From contig NZ_JAFVME010000005.1 of NCBI RefSeq assembly GCF_018492665.1, positions 62,001-126,000 of the forward strand: a stretch of DNA of 64,000 nt, in the 5' to 3' direction. Below the pieces are notes generated by a model, which worked only from the letters and a program-made list of their open reading frames with translations, was not told the DNA's origin and did not search any database. The translations under genes were made by a program, and so were the position numbers. This document shows positions 17,812 through 26,189 of this stretch, in pieces. Numbering within the stretch: position 1 is the first letter of the stretch; every line of letters begins with the position of its first letter. The stretch comes from Pedobacter sp. B4-66. Its GTDB lineage: Bacteria; Bacteroidota; Bacteroidia; Sphingobacteriales; Sphingobacteriaceae.

Positions 17812-18905
17812 AATTCTATTAGAATAGATACATTAGGGTTTCCTGTTTCAGGCACAATCCATTTGGAGCCATCCCTTATTAAGCGGATGGCTTCTTTATT
17901 ATATTTCTCATTGATACCGTTTACTACAGTAATATTTCTCGGCTTGCCGTTCTTAACAGTAAACTTAAGCTCAACAGATTTACCAATCTTTGCTTCTTTA
18001 TTGAAACGGTTTTCCTTTTCCAGATATGCTTTAAATTCGGCCCAGCCTATCGCCGGAGCAGAAGCTGCTTCAATATTCAACCCTGCTACTTTACCTTGGA
18101 GCAATTGTTCTACATTGGCAACCGGAACATCCTGTGCTTCGTTACCACTAACAACAACTGCTTTCTTATTTTGCTTCTGATAACCTCTAACCGCAACCTC
18201 ATTCAATGCTTTTCCCTCTTCCGTTACGTTCACATTCGTATCACTTACCTCTTTTGCTATTGATGCCGGAGCTGCCAGTACACTTATCGCTTCAGTAGCT
18301 CTGGCATCTGCTCTTTCAGCAGGCACACTTCTCACTCTTAATTTTGAATTAGCAGCGTAAGCATTAGTTTTTAAGTCCTTTATCGCCTTATCAATTTCTG
18401 TGGGCACTTGATCTGAGGCTTGAGTTCCTATTGCCCCTTTATCAGCTTCGGAAACAGCTTTTTCAGTAGTTTTAGCTTTTACGGCAGCTATTGCATCTGC
18501 ATTTTTAATTACGGTATCATCATCAGCTTTTGGTGCAATATTTATATCAATCTTTTTATGTTGTTTAGATGCCATCTCCTGATAGTTCACCTGTTTCATC
18601 CAGAAAATAATTCCAACAGAGATAAATATCACCGCCGCTGTAGCTGCAATACTTAAACGTTGCCACGTAATTACTGTTGTTTTCTTAGTAGAATTATGCT
18701 CAGCAACACGATCGTGTAATTGTTTTTGGAGTAATGATAGTGATTCAAGAGATCGCTTAGGCGACATACTTAAACCAGCCAATGCTTCTGCTACAAAAGG
18801 ATCTTCGAGCGCTTCACGCTCAACCCTGTTCATAGTTTTTGCATCAAGCTTACCATCAAGATAATCTTCTAAAACTGCTATATCTAACCAATCGTTATTC
18901 ACCAC
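17808..18905 (-). CDS. Anti-sigma-like membrane protein with SusC-plug-like and TonB-C-like segments
   Basis: A 365-residue protein. Residues 1-80 are cytoplasmic and acidic (WLDIAVLEDYLDGKL), like the sigma-binding part of Bacteroidota anti-sigma factors. One membrane helix is at about 82-103. A long periplasmic linker follows, and at 231-280 there is a stretch resembling the start of a SusC plug: ALNEVAVRGYQKQ and NVEQLLQGKVAGLNIE. Residues ~286-365 resemble a TonB C-terminal domain (FKAYLEKENRF, VELKFTVKNGKPRNITVVNG, KEAIRLIRDGSKWIVP). It starts with GTG (18905 or 18902) and overlaps the sigma-factor gene by about 11 bp, so translation is probably coupled. The role proposed, holding the sigma factor until a periplasmic signal arrives, is inference. 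Confidence 0.8.
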   Translation of the reverse strand: MVNNDWLDIAVLEDYLDGKLDAKTMNRVEREALEDPFVAEALAGLSMSPKRSLESLSLLQKQLHDRVAEHNSTKKTTVITWQRLSIAATAAVIFISVGIIFWMKQVNYQEMASKQHKKIDINIAPKADDDTVIKNADAIAAVKAKTTEKAVSEADKGAIGTQASDQVPTEIDKAIKDLKTNAYAANSKLRVRSVPAERADARATEAISVLAAPASIAKEVSDTNVNVTEEGKALNEVAVRGYQKQNKKAVVVSGNEAQDVPVANVEQLLQGKVAGLNIEAASAPAIGWAEFKAYLEKENRFNKEAKIGKSVELKFTVKNGKPRNITVVNGINEKYNKEAIRLIRDGSKWIVPETGNPNVSILIEF

Positions 18906-19500
18906 TATTCTTTTCTATACAAATTTTTAAGTTCCTTTTACCGTTCTGTATATAGCTCTTAACTTTTAGCATTTCATAACCGGTAATATCTGCTACTTCC
19001 TTATAACATTTCTCTTGCAAATAGAACAAGTCTACACTCACACGCTGTTCTTCTGGCAGTGTTTCCATACACTTTTCCATAACGGTTAGCTTCGTCTCTT
19101 TTGTATCATCAATATCAAGATGCACAAAATCTGTGTTTTCCACAAAAGTATCTTCTAATGAAACGGTTGTATTTTTTGAATTCTTGCGTAAAGCCATTAA
19201 ACAGTGGTTACGAGACAAAACATGTAACCAGCTTTTAAAGTTTTGAACTTCGTGAAGTTTAAGCTTTAGAACCAATTCTTCAAAGATCTGCATTACTGCA
19301 TCTTTGCTCTGTTCCTCATCTTTCAAATAATTTAAACAAACCCCAAATACAAGGTGCATGTATTTGTTATAAAGAACACCCAATGCTTCCAGATCGCCGC
19401 TCTGCTTGTAGCGTGCAATTAAAGCAGCATCGTCCTGCTCCTGTATTCTGGCATTATTCTTTATGAACTTCAAAGGGCTTTTCAGGTATAAATTTCTCAA
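18895..19500 (-). CDS. ECF-type RNA polymerase sigma factor
   Basis: Up to 201 residues. Region 2 spans about 25-95 (ALGVLYNKYMHLVFGVCLNYLKD, then QNFKSWLHVLSRNHCL). Region 4 is about 130-190 (LPEEQRVSVDLFYLQEKCYKEVADITGYEM). The start is uncertain: no ATG exists between the upstream in-frame stop and residue 48. Candidates are TTG at 19500 and TTG at 19473. A -7-like TATACTTG overlaps the first of these, which would favour the second. It is divergent from the vWA gene across 71 bp and is followed by its probable anti-sigma gene. Confidence 0.87.
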   Translation of the reverse strand: MRNLYLKSPLKFIKNNARIQEQDDAALIARYKQSGDLEALGVLYNKYMHLVFGVCLNYLKDEEQSKDAVMQIFEELVLKLKLHEVQNFKSWLHVLSRNHCLMALRKNSKNTTVSLEDTFVENTDFVHLDIDDTKETKLTVMEKCMETLPEEQRVSVDLFYLQEKCYKEVADITGYEMLKVKSYIQNGKRNLKICIEKNSGE

Positions 19501-19571
19501 GTATAAAAATATTTTTCGAGACTGTTATGGAAATTCTTTATTGTACACATCATCAGAACAAATTAAAGATT

Positions 19572-21530
19572 ATGAAAAAGTTATGGCTACCCTTAATTGT
19601 TGTCTTGTTACTTACTTCGTTCAAGGCAGCTGAAGTTCCTGTTAAAACGATTACTGGAACGGTAACAGAAAAGAAAACCGGAGCTCCATTAAAAGGTGTG
19701 CTCATCACCTCATTGCCCGATCAGAAAAGTACAACAACTGACAAGCAGGGGAAATATAAAATAACGGTTTCAAAAGAATCGACAACACTCATTTTTACTT
19801 ACATTGGATTTGAGTCTGCAAAGCTTAAAATCAATGGCAAGGTAGTAAACGTAGCTCTCGAGGAAAATAAAAAAACAATTAATGAGGTTGTTATTAATGC
19901 CGATCAGATACAAAGAGATGAAGTCCCAATTCCTGAGTCATTTACTGTTAGGGGTAAGATGGTCCAAAATGTTGCGGTAGCCAATGGGCAACAAATGCTA
20001 CAAGGCAAGGTTTCAGGGATTAACATAGTATCAAATGAAAAGGCATACATTATAAATCAGCCCACTGAAAGCGAAAGCTATGCTTCAATAAATGAAAACC
20101 AATTCAAAATAGCTTTAAAAAATCCACTTTCAACCTTTTCTATCGATGTAGATGCTGCCTCTTACTCCAACGTCCGCAGGTTCATTAACAATGGTGGATT
20201 GCCTCCTGCTGATGCAGTAAGGATAGAGGAAATGATCAACTACTTTGATTACGATTATCCTCAGCCAAAAGGAAAAGATCCTATTAATATTGTCACCGAG
20301 ATAGCAGATGCCCCTTGGAACACCAGCCATAAACTGGTTAAAATAGGCTTACAGGGTCGTAAAATTTCTACAGAAAAACTACCTGCTTCAAATTTGGTAT
20401 TCCTTATCGATGTATCCGGATCGATGAATCAAGCTAATAAACTTCCGCTACTTGTTTCATCTTTTAAACTGTTAACTGAACAACTAAGATCATCAGACAA
20501 AGTAGCTATTGTGGTATATGCAGGCACTTCAGGCTTAGTACTGCCTTCAACTTCAGGCGATCAAAAGACCAAGATTAAAGATGCTTTAGATAAGCTAAGT
20601 GCAGGAGGATCTACCGCAGGTGGAGAAGGTATAGAACTGGCTTACAAAGTGGCGTCTGAAAACTTCATCAAAGGAGGAAATAATAGAGTGATCTTAGCTA
20701 CAGATGGAGACTTTAACGTCGGCTCATCGAGCGATGAGGACATGGAAAAGTTAATTGAAAAAAAACGCAAAAGTGGGGTATTTCTAACCACTCTAGGCTA
20801 TGGAATGGGAAATTACAAGGATAGTAAAATGGAAGTTCTTGCCAACAAAGGCAATGGAAATTATGCTTACATCGACAATATCACAGAAGCAAGAAAAGTT
20901 TTGGTAAATGAATTCGGCGGAACCCTGTTTACTATTGCAAAAGATGTAAAACTGCAAATAGAATTCAATCCATCGAAAGTACAATCCTACAGATTAATTG
21001 GCTACGAAAACCGCATGCTAAAAGCAAGAGACTTTAATGATGACCAAAAGGATGCAGGCGAGCTTGGGTCTGGCCACACTGTAACTGCTCTATATGAAAT
21101 AATACCGGTTGGCGTAAAGAGTGTCTTTTCTGGCAGTGTGGATGATTTAAAATACCAAAGTAATAATAAGCCTGTTATAATGGGAAATAATAAAGAGCTT
21201 CTAACTGTTAAACTTCGTTATAAACAACCTGATGGTAATGTGAGCAAGTTAATTGAACAACCGATAATTGACAGCAGGATTCCTTTCGATAAAACAACTA
21301 ACAACTTTAGGTTTAGTGCTGCCGTTGCTGAATTTGGAATGTTATTAAGACAGTCGAATTTCCGTCAGCATTCAAGTTTTGATCAGGTTATTCGCAATGC
21401 GCAGAATGCCGTCGGCACTGACAATGAAGGCTATCGATCTGAATTCATCAAATTAGCTAAATCTGCCAAATTATTGGCTAAAGATTTGCTAAGTTTGGAG
21501 GATAAGACAGCATTAAATGAAAAAAACTAA
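19572..21530 (+). CDS. vWA-domain protein with carboxypeptidase-regulatory domain and SusC-plug-like segment
   Basis: A 652-residue exported protein of the YfbK/COG2304 type. After a signal peptide (1-20) comes a carboxypeptidase-regulatory-like domain (about 25-98). Next is a plug-like stretch (104-153: TINEVVINADQ, MLQGKVSGINIVS). The vWA N-terminal domain (NPLSTFSIDVDAASYSNVRR, about 183-250) precedes a vWA domain from ~272 with an intact MIDAS (DVSGSM at 280-285, LATDGDFN later). A DUF3520-like C-terminal part ends the protein. ATG 19572 was preferred over 19527 because it gives a normal signal peptide. Its divergent neighbour is an ECF sigma/anti-sigma pair; the DUF4197 gene overlaps its end by 14 bp. 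Confidence 0.85.
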   Translation: MKKLWLPLIVVLLLTSFKAAEVPVKTITGTVTEKKTGAPLKGVLITSLPDQKSTTTDKQGKYKITVSKESTTLIFTYIGFESAKLKINGKVVNVALEENKKTINEVVINADQIQRDEVPIPESFTVRGKMVQNVAVANGQQMLQGKVSGINIVSNEKAYIINQPTESESYASINENQFKIALKNPLSTFSIDVDAASYSNVRRFINNGGLPPADAVRIEEMINYFDYDYPQPKGKDPINIVTEIADAPWNTSHKLVKIGLQGRKISTEKLPASNLVFLIDVSGSMNQANKLPLLVSSFKLLTEQLRSSDKVAIVVYAGTSGLVLPSTSGDQKTKIKDALDKLSAGGSTAGGEGIELAYKVASENFIKGGNNRVILATDGDFNVGSSSDEDMEKLIEKKRKSGVFLTTLGYGMGNYKDSKMEVLANKGNGNYAYIDNITEARKVLVNEFGGTLFTIAKDVKLQIEFNPSKVQSYRLIGYENRMLKARDFNDDQKDAGELGSGHTVTALYEIIPVGVKSVFSGSVDDLKYQSNNKPVIMGNNKELLTVKLRYKQPDGNVSKLIEQPIIDSRIPFDKTTNNFRFSAAVAEFGMLLRQSNFRQHSSFDQVIRNAQNAVGTDNEGYRSEFIKLAKSAKLLAKDLLSLEDKTALNEKN

Positions 21531-22251
21531 AATTTATCTGATAGCATTAGTAGCAGTAACATTCAGTAGTTGTGATGTACAAAGCCAGGCTCAAATAGGA
21601 AAAATATTAAACCAGGTTCAAACCGGCGGCACACCAACAACTTCTGAAATGGGTTTGGGAATTAAGCAAGCTTTAGAATTAGGCACTTCGCGTGGTGCAG
21701 ATTTACTTTCTGCAAAGGATGGTTTTTTAGGTAACATGGCTGTTAAAATTCTTTTCCCTCCGGAGGCACAAAAGGTAGAGAAAACCTTACGTAGCATTGG
21801 CTTAGGTTCTCTAGCAGATAATGTAATTACCAGCCTAAACCGTGCAGCTGAAGATGCAGCTAAAGAGGCTAAGCCAATTTTCGTATCTGCCATAAAACAG
21901 ATGACAATTGCTGATGCCACAAATATTTTACTTGGCAGTAAAGATGCAGCAACTAATTATTTTAAAAGGGTAACTACAGACCAGCTAATGGAAAAATTTA
22001 AACCTGTTATAACAGCGAGTTTGAGTAAGGTAGGCGCTACAAAATATTGGAGTGATGCTGCTGGTCAGTATAATAAAATTCCTTTGGTTAAACCAGTTTC
22101 AGCAGACCTTTCGTCCTATGTAGCACAAAAAGCTATTGATGGAATGTTTATACAGGTAGCTCAGGAAGAATTAAAAATCAGAGACAATCTTGGGGCAAGA
22201 TCTACCCCATTATTACAGAAAGTTTTCGGCTACGCGGATAAGAAAAAATAG
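21517..22251 (+). CDS. DUF4197 family lipoprotein
   Basis: A 244-residue predicted lipoprotein: signal peptide with lipobox TFSSC (Cys at about 19), then a largely helical DUF4197 domain (GLGIKQALELGTSRGADLLS, IKILFPPEAQKVEKTLRSIG-like segments). The family is widespread in Gram-negative bacteria and has no established function. It overlaps the vWA gene by 14 bp, so the two are translationally linked and probably act together at the envelope. Confidence 0.87.
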   Translation: MKKTKIYLIALVAVTFSSCDVQSQAQIGKILNQVQTGGTPTTSEMGLGIKQALELGTSRGADLLSAKDGFLGNMAVKILFPPEAQKVEKTLRSIGLGSLADNVITSLNRAAEDAAKEAKPIFVSAIKQMTIADATNILLGSKDAATNYFKRVTTDQLMEKFKPVITASLSKVGATKYWSDAAGQYNKIPLVKPVSADLSSYVAQKAIDGMFIQVAQEELKIRDNLGARSTPLLQKVFGYADKKK

Positions 22252-22269
22252 CACTAACATCCTCGCCAT

Positions 22270-22323
22270 TTTGTACGGATGCTTTATATAAAGCTGAAAA
22301 TGATATCTTTGCAGCCGTACAAA
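22270..22323 (+). promoter_or_regulatory. Inverted repeat around a candidate -7 box
   Basis: TTTGTACGG (22270-22278) and CCGTACAAA (22315-22323) are perfect inverted 9-mers. Between them, TATCTTTG (22304-22311) matches the Bacteroidota -7 consensus 30 bp before the M23 peptidase ATG. No -33 box at normal spacing is seen. Confidence 0.35.
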
Positions 22324-22340
22324 TTTTAAATTCTTAAATT

Positions 22341-23186
22341 ATGGCAAGGAAGAAGGATAGAACAACCATCATCTTTGTAAACAACAATCAAAACTCAAAT
22401 AAGCCTATACAGGTTCCAAGCAGCTATATAGTTCACTGGAAAAAATATGTATTTGCACTGTTGGGTACCTTTGTTTTTTTACTAGGAATGATAGTCTATC
22501 TGTCATACAATATGACATTAGTTGAATCATCAAAAGAGCTCCTGAGCAAACAATTACAGGAGACTAAAAAAGTATCTAAAACCTCTACCGCGTTAGATAC
22601 TTCGGCGTTAAAAAAGCATTACGAATCAATCGACAAGAAGTTACTTACTATAAATAAATTTCTGAAAGCACGAGGAATAAAAACTATTCCTAAAAATGAA
22701 GGAGGAGAGGGTAATTCCGACCTGCTGTCCGTTGATGAAATAGGTAAATTCTATGAAGCTTATCTGAATAAAATGATTGATTATGTTGCCTTTACTCCAA
22801 TAGGCTATCCTCATTTTGGCGCAATCACCTCTGGTTATGGACATCGTGAGAATCCCTTCTCTGGTCAAAACATTGAAACACACAAAGGATTAGATTTTAA
22901 AGGAAAGCAAGGTGAGATAGTTAAAAGTACCGCCAGCGGAAAAGTAACTTATGCCGGCCGCAGAGGTGGGTACGGGAATTGCATAGTAATCAACCATGGC
23001 AATGGCTTTGAAACTTACTATGGTCATTTGTCAAGAATATTAATTAGCCAGGGTGAGCAGGTAAAAGCAGGTGAGAACATTGGAAAAATTGGTTCTACAG
23101 GCAGATCCACGGGCCCACACTTACATTACGAAATCCATAAAAACGGTAAAGTAATCAATCCCAGATCTTTTTTAACACTCGAATAA
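22341..23186 (+). CDS. M23 family metallopeptidase (LytM/Csd-type)
   Basis: A 281-residue inner-membrane-anchored peptidoglycan endopeptidase. A short basic cytoplasmic N-terminus leads into a membrane helix (about 38-57) and a coiled segment. The LytM domain (about 160-281) has zinc ligands His and Asp in THKGLDFKG and HxH in GPHLHYEIHKNG, plus YYGHLS. Its stop codon overlaps the bactofilin start codon by one base (TAATG). M23-bactofilin pairs control cell shape in Helicobacter and Caulobacter relatives, which suggests local peptidoglycan trimming directed by the bactofilin polymer. Confidence 0.93.
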   Translation: MARKKDRTTIIFVNNNQNSNKPIQVPSSYIVHWKKYVFALLGTFVFLLGMIVYLSYNMTLVESSKELLSKQLQETKKVSKTSTALDTSALKKHYESIDKKLLTINKFLKARGIKTIPKNEGGEGNSDLLSVDEIGKFYEAYLNKMIDYVAFTPIGYPHFGAITSGYGHRENPFSGQNIETHKGLDFKGKQGEIVKSTASGKVTYAGRRGGYGNCIVINHGNGFETYYGHLSRILISQGEQVKAGENIGKIGSTGRSTGPHLHYEIHKNGKVINPRSFLTLE

Positions 23187-23572
23187 TGTTCAAGAAAACT
23201 AAACAGACTCAGTTACCCGATATTAATCAACAGGAAATTTCGACATTAATTGGCGATGGCTTTGTGCTAAACGGAGAGCTTACAGGTGCATCGGTAATAA
23301 GAATTGACGGAAAAGTAACCGGAAATGTAAAAACCGGAAACGGCATTATTCTTGGTGAGAAGGGCATAATTATAGGTGATATTGAAACTACCTCCGCAAT
23401 TATTTACGGAACGGTTAACGGGAAAGTAAAGGTTAACCAACTTGAAATAAAAAAAACCGGAAAAGTAAATGGTGACATTAAAACTGAAACACTCGAAATA
23501 GAATTAGGCGCTCAATACAACGGAAATCTGGAGATGAAAAAGCTAATCCAGGTTGAAGAGAAAACCGTTTGA
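23186..23572 (+). CDS. Bactofilin (polymer-forming cytoskeletal protein)
   Basis: A 128-residue bactofilin. The central right-handed beta-helix repeats are visible from about residue 25 to 115 (VIRIDGKVTGNVKTG, GIIIGDIETTSAIIYGTVNGKV, GKVNGDIKTETLEIELGAQYNG). Short non-repetitive ends are typical. Bactofilins self-assemble without nucleotide at the membrane and act as scaffolds for cell-wall enzymes. The gene begins within the stop of the M23 peptidase gene. Confidence 0.94.
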   Translation: MFKKTKQTQLPDINQQEISTLIGDGFVLNGELTGASVIRIDGKVTGNVKTGNGIILGEKGIIIGDIETTSAIIYGTVNGKVKVNQLEIKKTGKVNGDIKTETLEIELGAQYNGNLEMKKLIQVEEKTV

Positions 23573-23628
23573 TGTGTGACGGAAAAAGGTTACTTTTATA
23601 CAGATAATGCAAACAACATAAAAGTATA

Positions 23629-24861
23629 TTGGATTTTAAAGATTTTAATTTTAACCCTGACTTATTTGAAGGGTTATCGGCAATGGGTTTTCGTGACGCC
23701 ACACCTATCCAGCAACAGGCAATTCCACTAATTTTAAGTAAAAAAGATTTAATTGCCTGTGCACAAACGGGAACTGGAAAAACCGGGGCCTACCTTTTGC
23801 CAATCATGAATATGATTGCAGCAACTGAAGAACGTCACAACAATACTTTGATTCTTGCTCCTACAAGAGAGCTTGCCCAGCAAATAGACTTGCAGGTTGA
23901 AGCACTTTCCTATTTTACAAACATCAGCTCTTTAACTGTCTATGGTGGTGGTGATGGGATTGCTTATGAGCAACAAAAAAGATCGATGCGTGATGGGGTT
24001 GATATTATTATTGCCACCCCTGGCCGCTTAATTTCTCACCTCTCGTCAGGTGTTTTAAAGTTAGATCAATTGCAGCATCTTGTATTGGATGAAGCAGACA
24101 GAATGCTTGATATGGGCTTTTATGATGACATCATGCGCATCGTAAGCTATTTACCTGAACAAAGACAGACAGTAATGTTTTCTGCAACCATGCCTCCAAA
24201 AATTAGGAAGCTGGCAGGAACGCTACTGAAACATCCTGAACAAATTAACATAGCACTTTCTAAGCCCGCCGAAGGAATATCACAACAGGTTTATCTTATT
24301 CATGATGAACAAAAAGTGCCTTTGCTTACTGCTATTCTAAAAACCGATGAATTTAAAAGCATCATTGTTTTTGCATCGACTAAAGAAAAGGTAAAAAATC
24401 TGGGTAAAGTTTTCCGAAATCTGGGACTTAAAGCTGAAGCTTTTCATTCTGATCTTGGTCAAAAAGAAAGAGAGAGTATATTACTGAAGTTTAAAAACAG
24501 ACAGCTCCCTATAATTATTGGTACGGATGTTTTAAGTCGTGGTATTGATGTAGAGGGAATTGATTTGGTAATCAACTTTGATGTGCCTCATGATGCAGAA
24601 GACTATGTACACCGCATTGGCAGAACTGCAAGGGCAGCTACTAAAGGGACTGCTATTACATTGGTTAACAATAGAGATAAGCGCAAACTAGCCAGTATAG
24701 AAAAGCTAATTGAAAAACAAATTGAAAGAATGCCTTTACCCGAACATCTGGGAGAAGCACCTCTTGAAACAGCTGCTGATTCTTCAGAAAAACCTGTAAA
24801 TAGTGCTAAACCAAAACGTAAATTCTGGAAGAAAAAGCTCGCTAAAAAGACGGGATCGTAG
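23629..24861 (+). CDS. DEAD-box RNA helicase
   Basis: A 410-residue ATP-dependent RNA helicase. The Q-motif (FRDATPIQQQAIP), Walker A AQTGTGKTG, PTRELAQQ, TPGR, DEAD (VLDEADRML), SAT, SRGIDVEGID and HRIGRTAR are all present. A short basic tail ends the protein (KPKRKFWKKKLAKK), likely helping RNA contact. The start is TTG 23629: no ATG or GTG lies between the upstream in-frame stop (23605-23607) and the Q-motif, and the next Met is residue 19. Such helicases act in ribosome assembly or mRNA turnover; the substrate is not identifiable. Confidence 0.94.
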   Translation: MDFKDFNFNPDLFEGLSAMGFRDATPIQQQAIPLILSKKDLIACAQTGTGKTGAYLLPIMNMIAATEERHNNTLILAPTRELAQQIDLQVEALSYFTNISSLTVYGGGDGIAYEQQKRSMRDGVDIIIATPGRLISHLSSGVLKLDQLQHLVLDEADRMLDMGFYDDIMRIVSYLPEQRQTVMFSATMPPKIRKLAGTLLKHPEQINIALSKPAEGISQQVYLIHDEQKVPLLTAILKTDEFKSIIVFASTKEKVKNLGKVFRNLGLKAEAFHSDLGQKERESILLKFKNRQLPIIIGTDVLSRGIDVEGIDLVINFDVPHDAEDYVHRIGRTARAATKGTAITLVNNRDKRKLASIEKLIEKQIERMPLPEHLGEAPLETAADSSEKPVNSAKPKRKFWKKKLAKKTGS

Positions 24862-24894
24862 TATAAAACTATGATATTTTAAACCGGGGTTTTG

Positions 24895-24902
24895 TATCTT
24901 TA
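24895..24902 (+). promoter_or_regulatory. Candidate -7 box just before rarA
   Basis: TATCTTTA, one base from the TAnnTTTG consensus, ends 5 bp before the rarA ATG. If it is used, the transcript would be leaderless or nearly so. Confidence 0.35.
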
Positions 24903-24907
24903 CTTTT

Positions 24908-26188
24908 ATGCAAAACCTCCCTCCTTTAGCTGAACGCATGCGTCCACAAAATCTGGACGAATATGTCGGCCAGAAACATTTAGTAGGGCCTGATGCTGTG
25001 CTAAGAAAGGCCATACAAAGCGGGCAGCTTCCCTCAATGATTTTTTGGGGACCTCCGGGTGTTGGTAAAACTACCCTTGCTTATATTATTTCTCAAACAC
25101 TTGATCGTCCGTTTTTTAATCTAAGTGCTATAAATTCAGGAGTAAAAGACATTAGAGACGTTATAGATAGAGCCGCCCAGCTTAAAAACAGTTTAATGGG
25201 CTTACCCATTTTGTTTATTGATGAGATTCATCGGTTTAGCAAATCACAACAAGATAGCTTGCTTGGAGCGGTTGAGCGTGGCCTGGTAACTTTAATAGGT
25301 GCTACAACCGAAAACCCTTCTTTCGAGGTAATCTCCGCTTTACTTTCCAGATGTCAGGTTTATATTTTGAAAGCATTAGATGAAACTGAACTTTCCGGAC
25401 TATTACAAACTGCCATTAAAAAGGATGTTGTTTTAAAAGAAAAGAAAATCACTATTAAGGAACATGAAGCATTAATCAGGTTATCCGGTGGAGACGCCAG
25501 AAAGTTGTTAAATGTTTTAGAGATTGCTGTAAATGGAATTGGAGGTGATAAACTGACCTTGAATAATGAAAACGTTTTGGCTCATGCCCAACAGAATCTT
25601 GCATTATATGACAAGGCTGGGGAACAACATTATGATATCATATCGGCTTTTATTAAATCCATACGAGGTAGTGATCCTAACGCGGCTGTCTATTGGTTGG
25701 CAAGAATGATTGAGGGCGGAGAAGACCCCTTATTTATTGCCAGAAGATTATTAATCCTTTCATCTGAAGACATAGGTAATGCCAATCCAAATGCATTGTT
25801 ACTGGCAAACAATTGTTTCCAGGCAGTAAATGTGATCGGGTATCCTGAGTCCAGGATTATTCTCTCTCAGGCGGTTACTTACCTGGCATCTTCTGCAAAA
25901 AGCAATGCCTCTTACGAAGCAATAAACAGCGCACAGGCTTTGGTGAGACAAACAGGTAATCTGCCTGTCCCACTACATATAAGGAATGCACCAACCAAGC
26001 TCATGAAGAACATTGGTTATGGTAAAGACTATGAATATTCGCATGCTTATGAAGGAAACTTTTCTGCCCAGGAATACCTTCCTGAGGAAATAAGTGGCAC
26101 TAAACTATATGACCCGGGGAAGAATCCCGCAGAGGAAAAGTTAAGAGAAAAATTAAAACAGAACTGGAAAAACAAATACAATTATTAA
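24908..26188 (+). CDS. rarA: Replication-associated recombination protein A (AAA+ ATPase)
   Basis: A 426-residue clamp-loader-like ATPase (RarA/MgsA/WRNIP1). The N-terminal AAA+ domain shows PLAERMRPQNLDEYVGQ, Walker A FWGPPGVGKTT, Walker B ILFIDEIHRF and sensor 1 IGATTENPSFEV. The C-terminal tetramerisation domain has the family segment YHYD-like QHYDIISAFIKSIRGSDP and VGYPE-like NVIGYPESRI. RarA works at stalled replication forks. The DUF5687 and ABC ATPase genes follow with 1- and 2-bp gaps, so all three are probably co-transcribed. Confidence 0.95.
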   Translation: MQNLPPLAERMRPQNLDEYVGQKHLVGPDAVLRKAIQSGQLPSMIFWGPPGVGKTTLAYIISQTLDRPFFNLSAINSGVKDIRDVIDRAAQLKNSLMGLPILFIDEIHRFSKSQQDSLLGAVERGLVTLIGATTENPSFEVISALLSRCQVYILKALDETELSGLLQTAIKKDVVLKEKKITIKEHEALIRLSGGDARKLLNVLEIAVNGIGGDKLTLNNENVLAHAQQNLALYDKAGEQHYDIISAFIKSIRGSDPNAAVYWLARMIEGGEDPLFIARRLLILSSEDIGNANPNALLLANNCFQAVNVIGYPESRIILSQAVTYLASSAKSNASYEAINSAQALVRQTGNLPVPLHIRNAPTKLMKNIGYGKDYEYSHAYEGNFSAQEYLPEEISGTKLYDPGKNPAEEKLREKLKQNWKNKYNY

Positions 26189-26189
26189 T

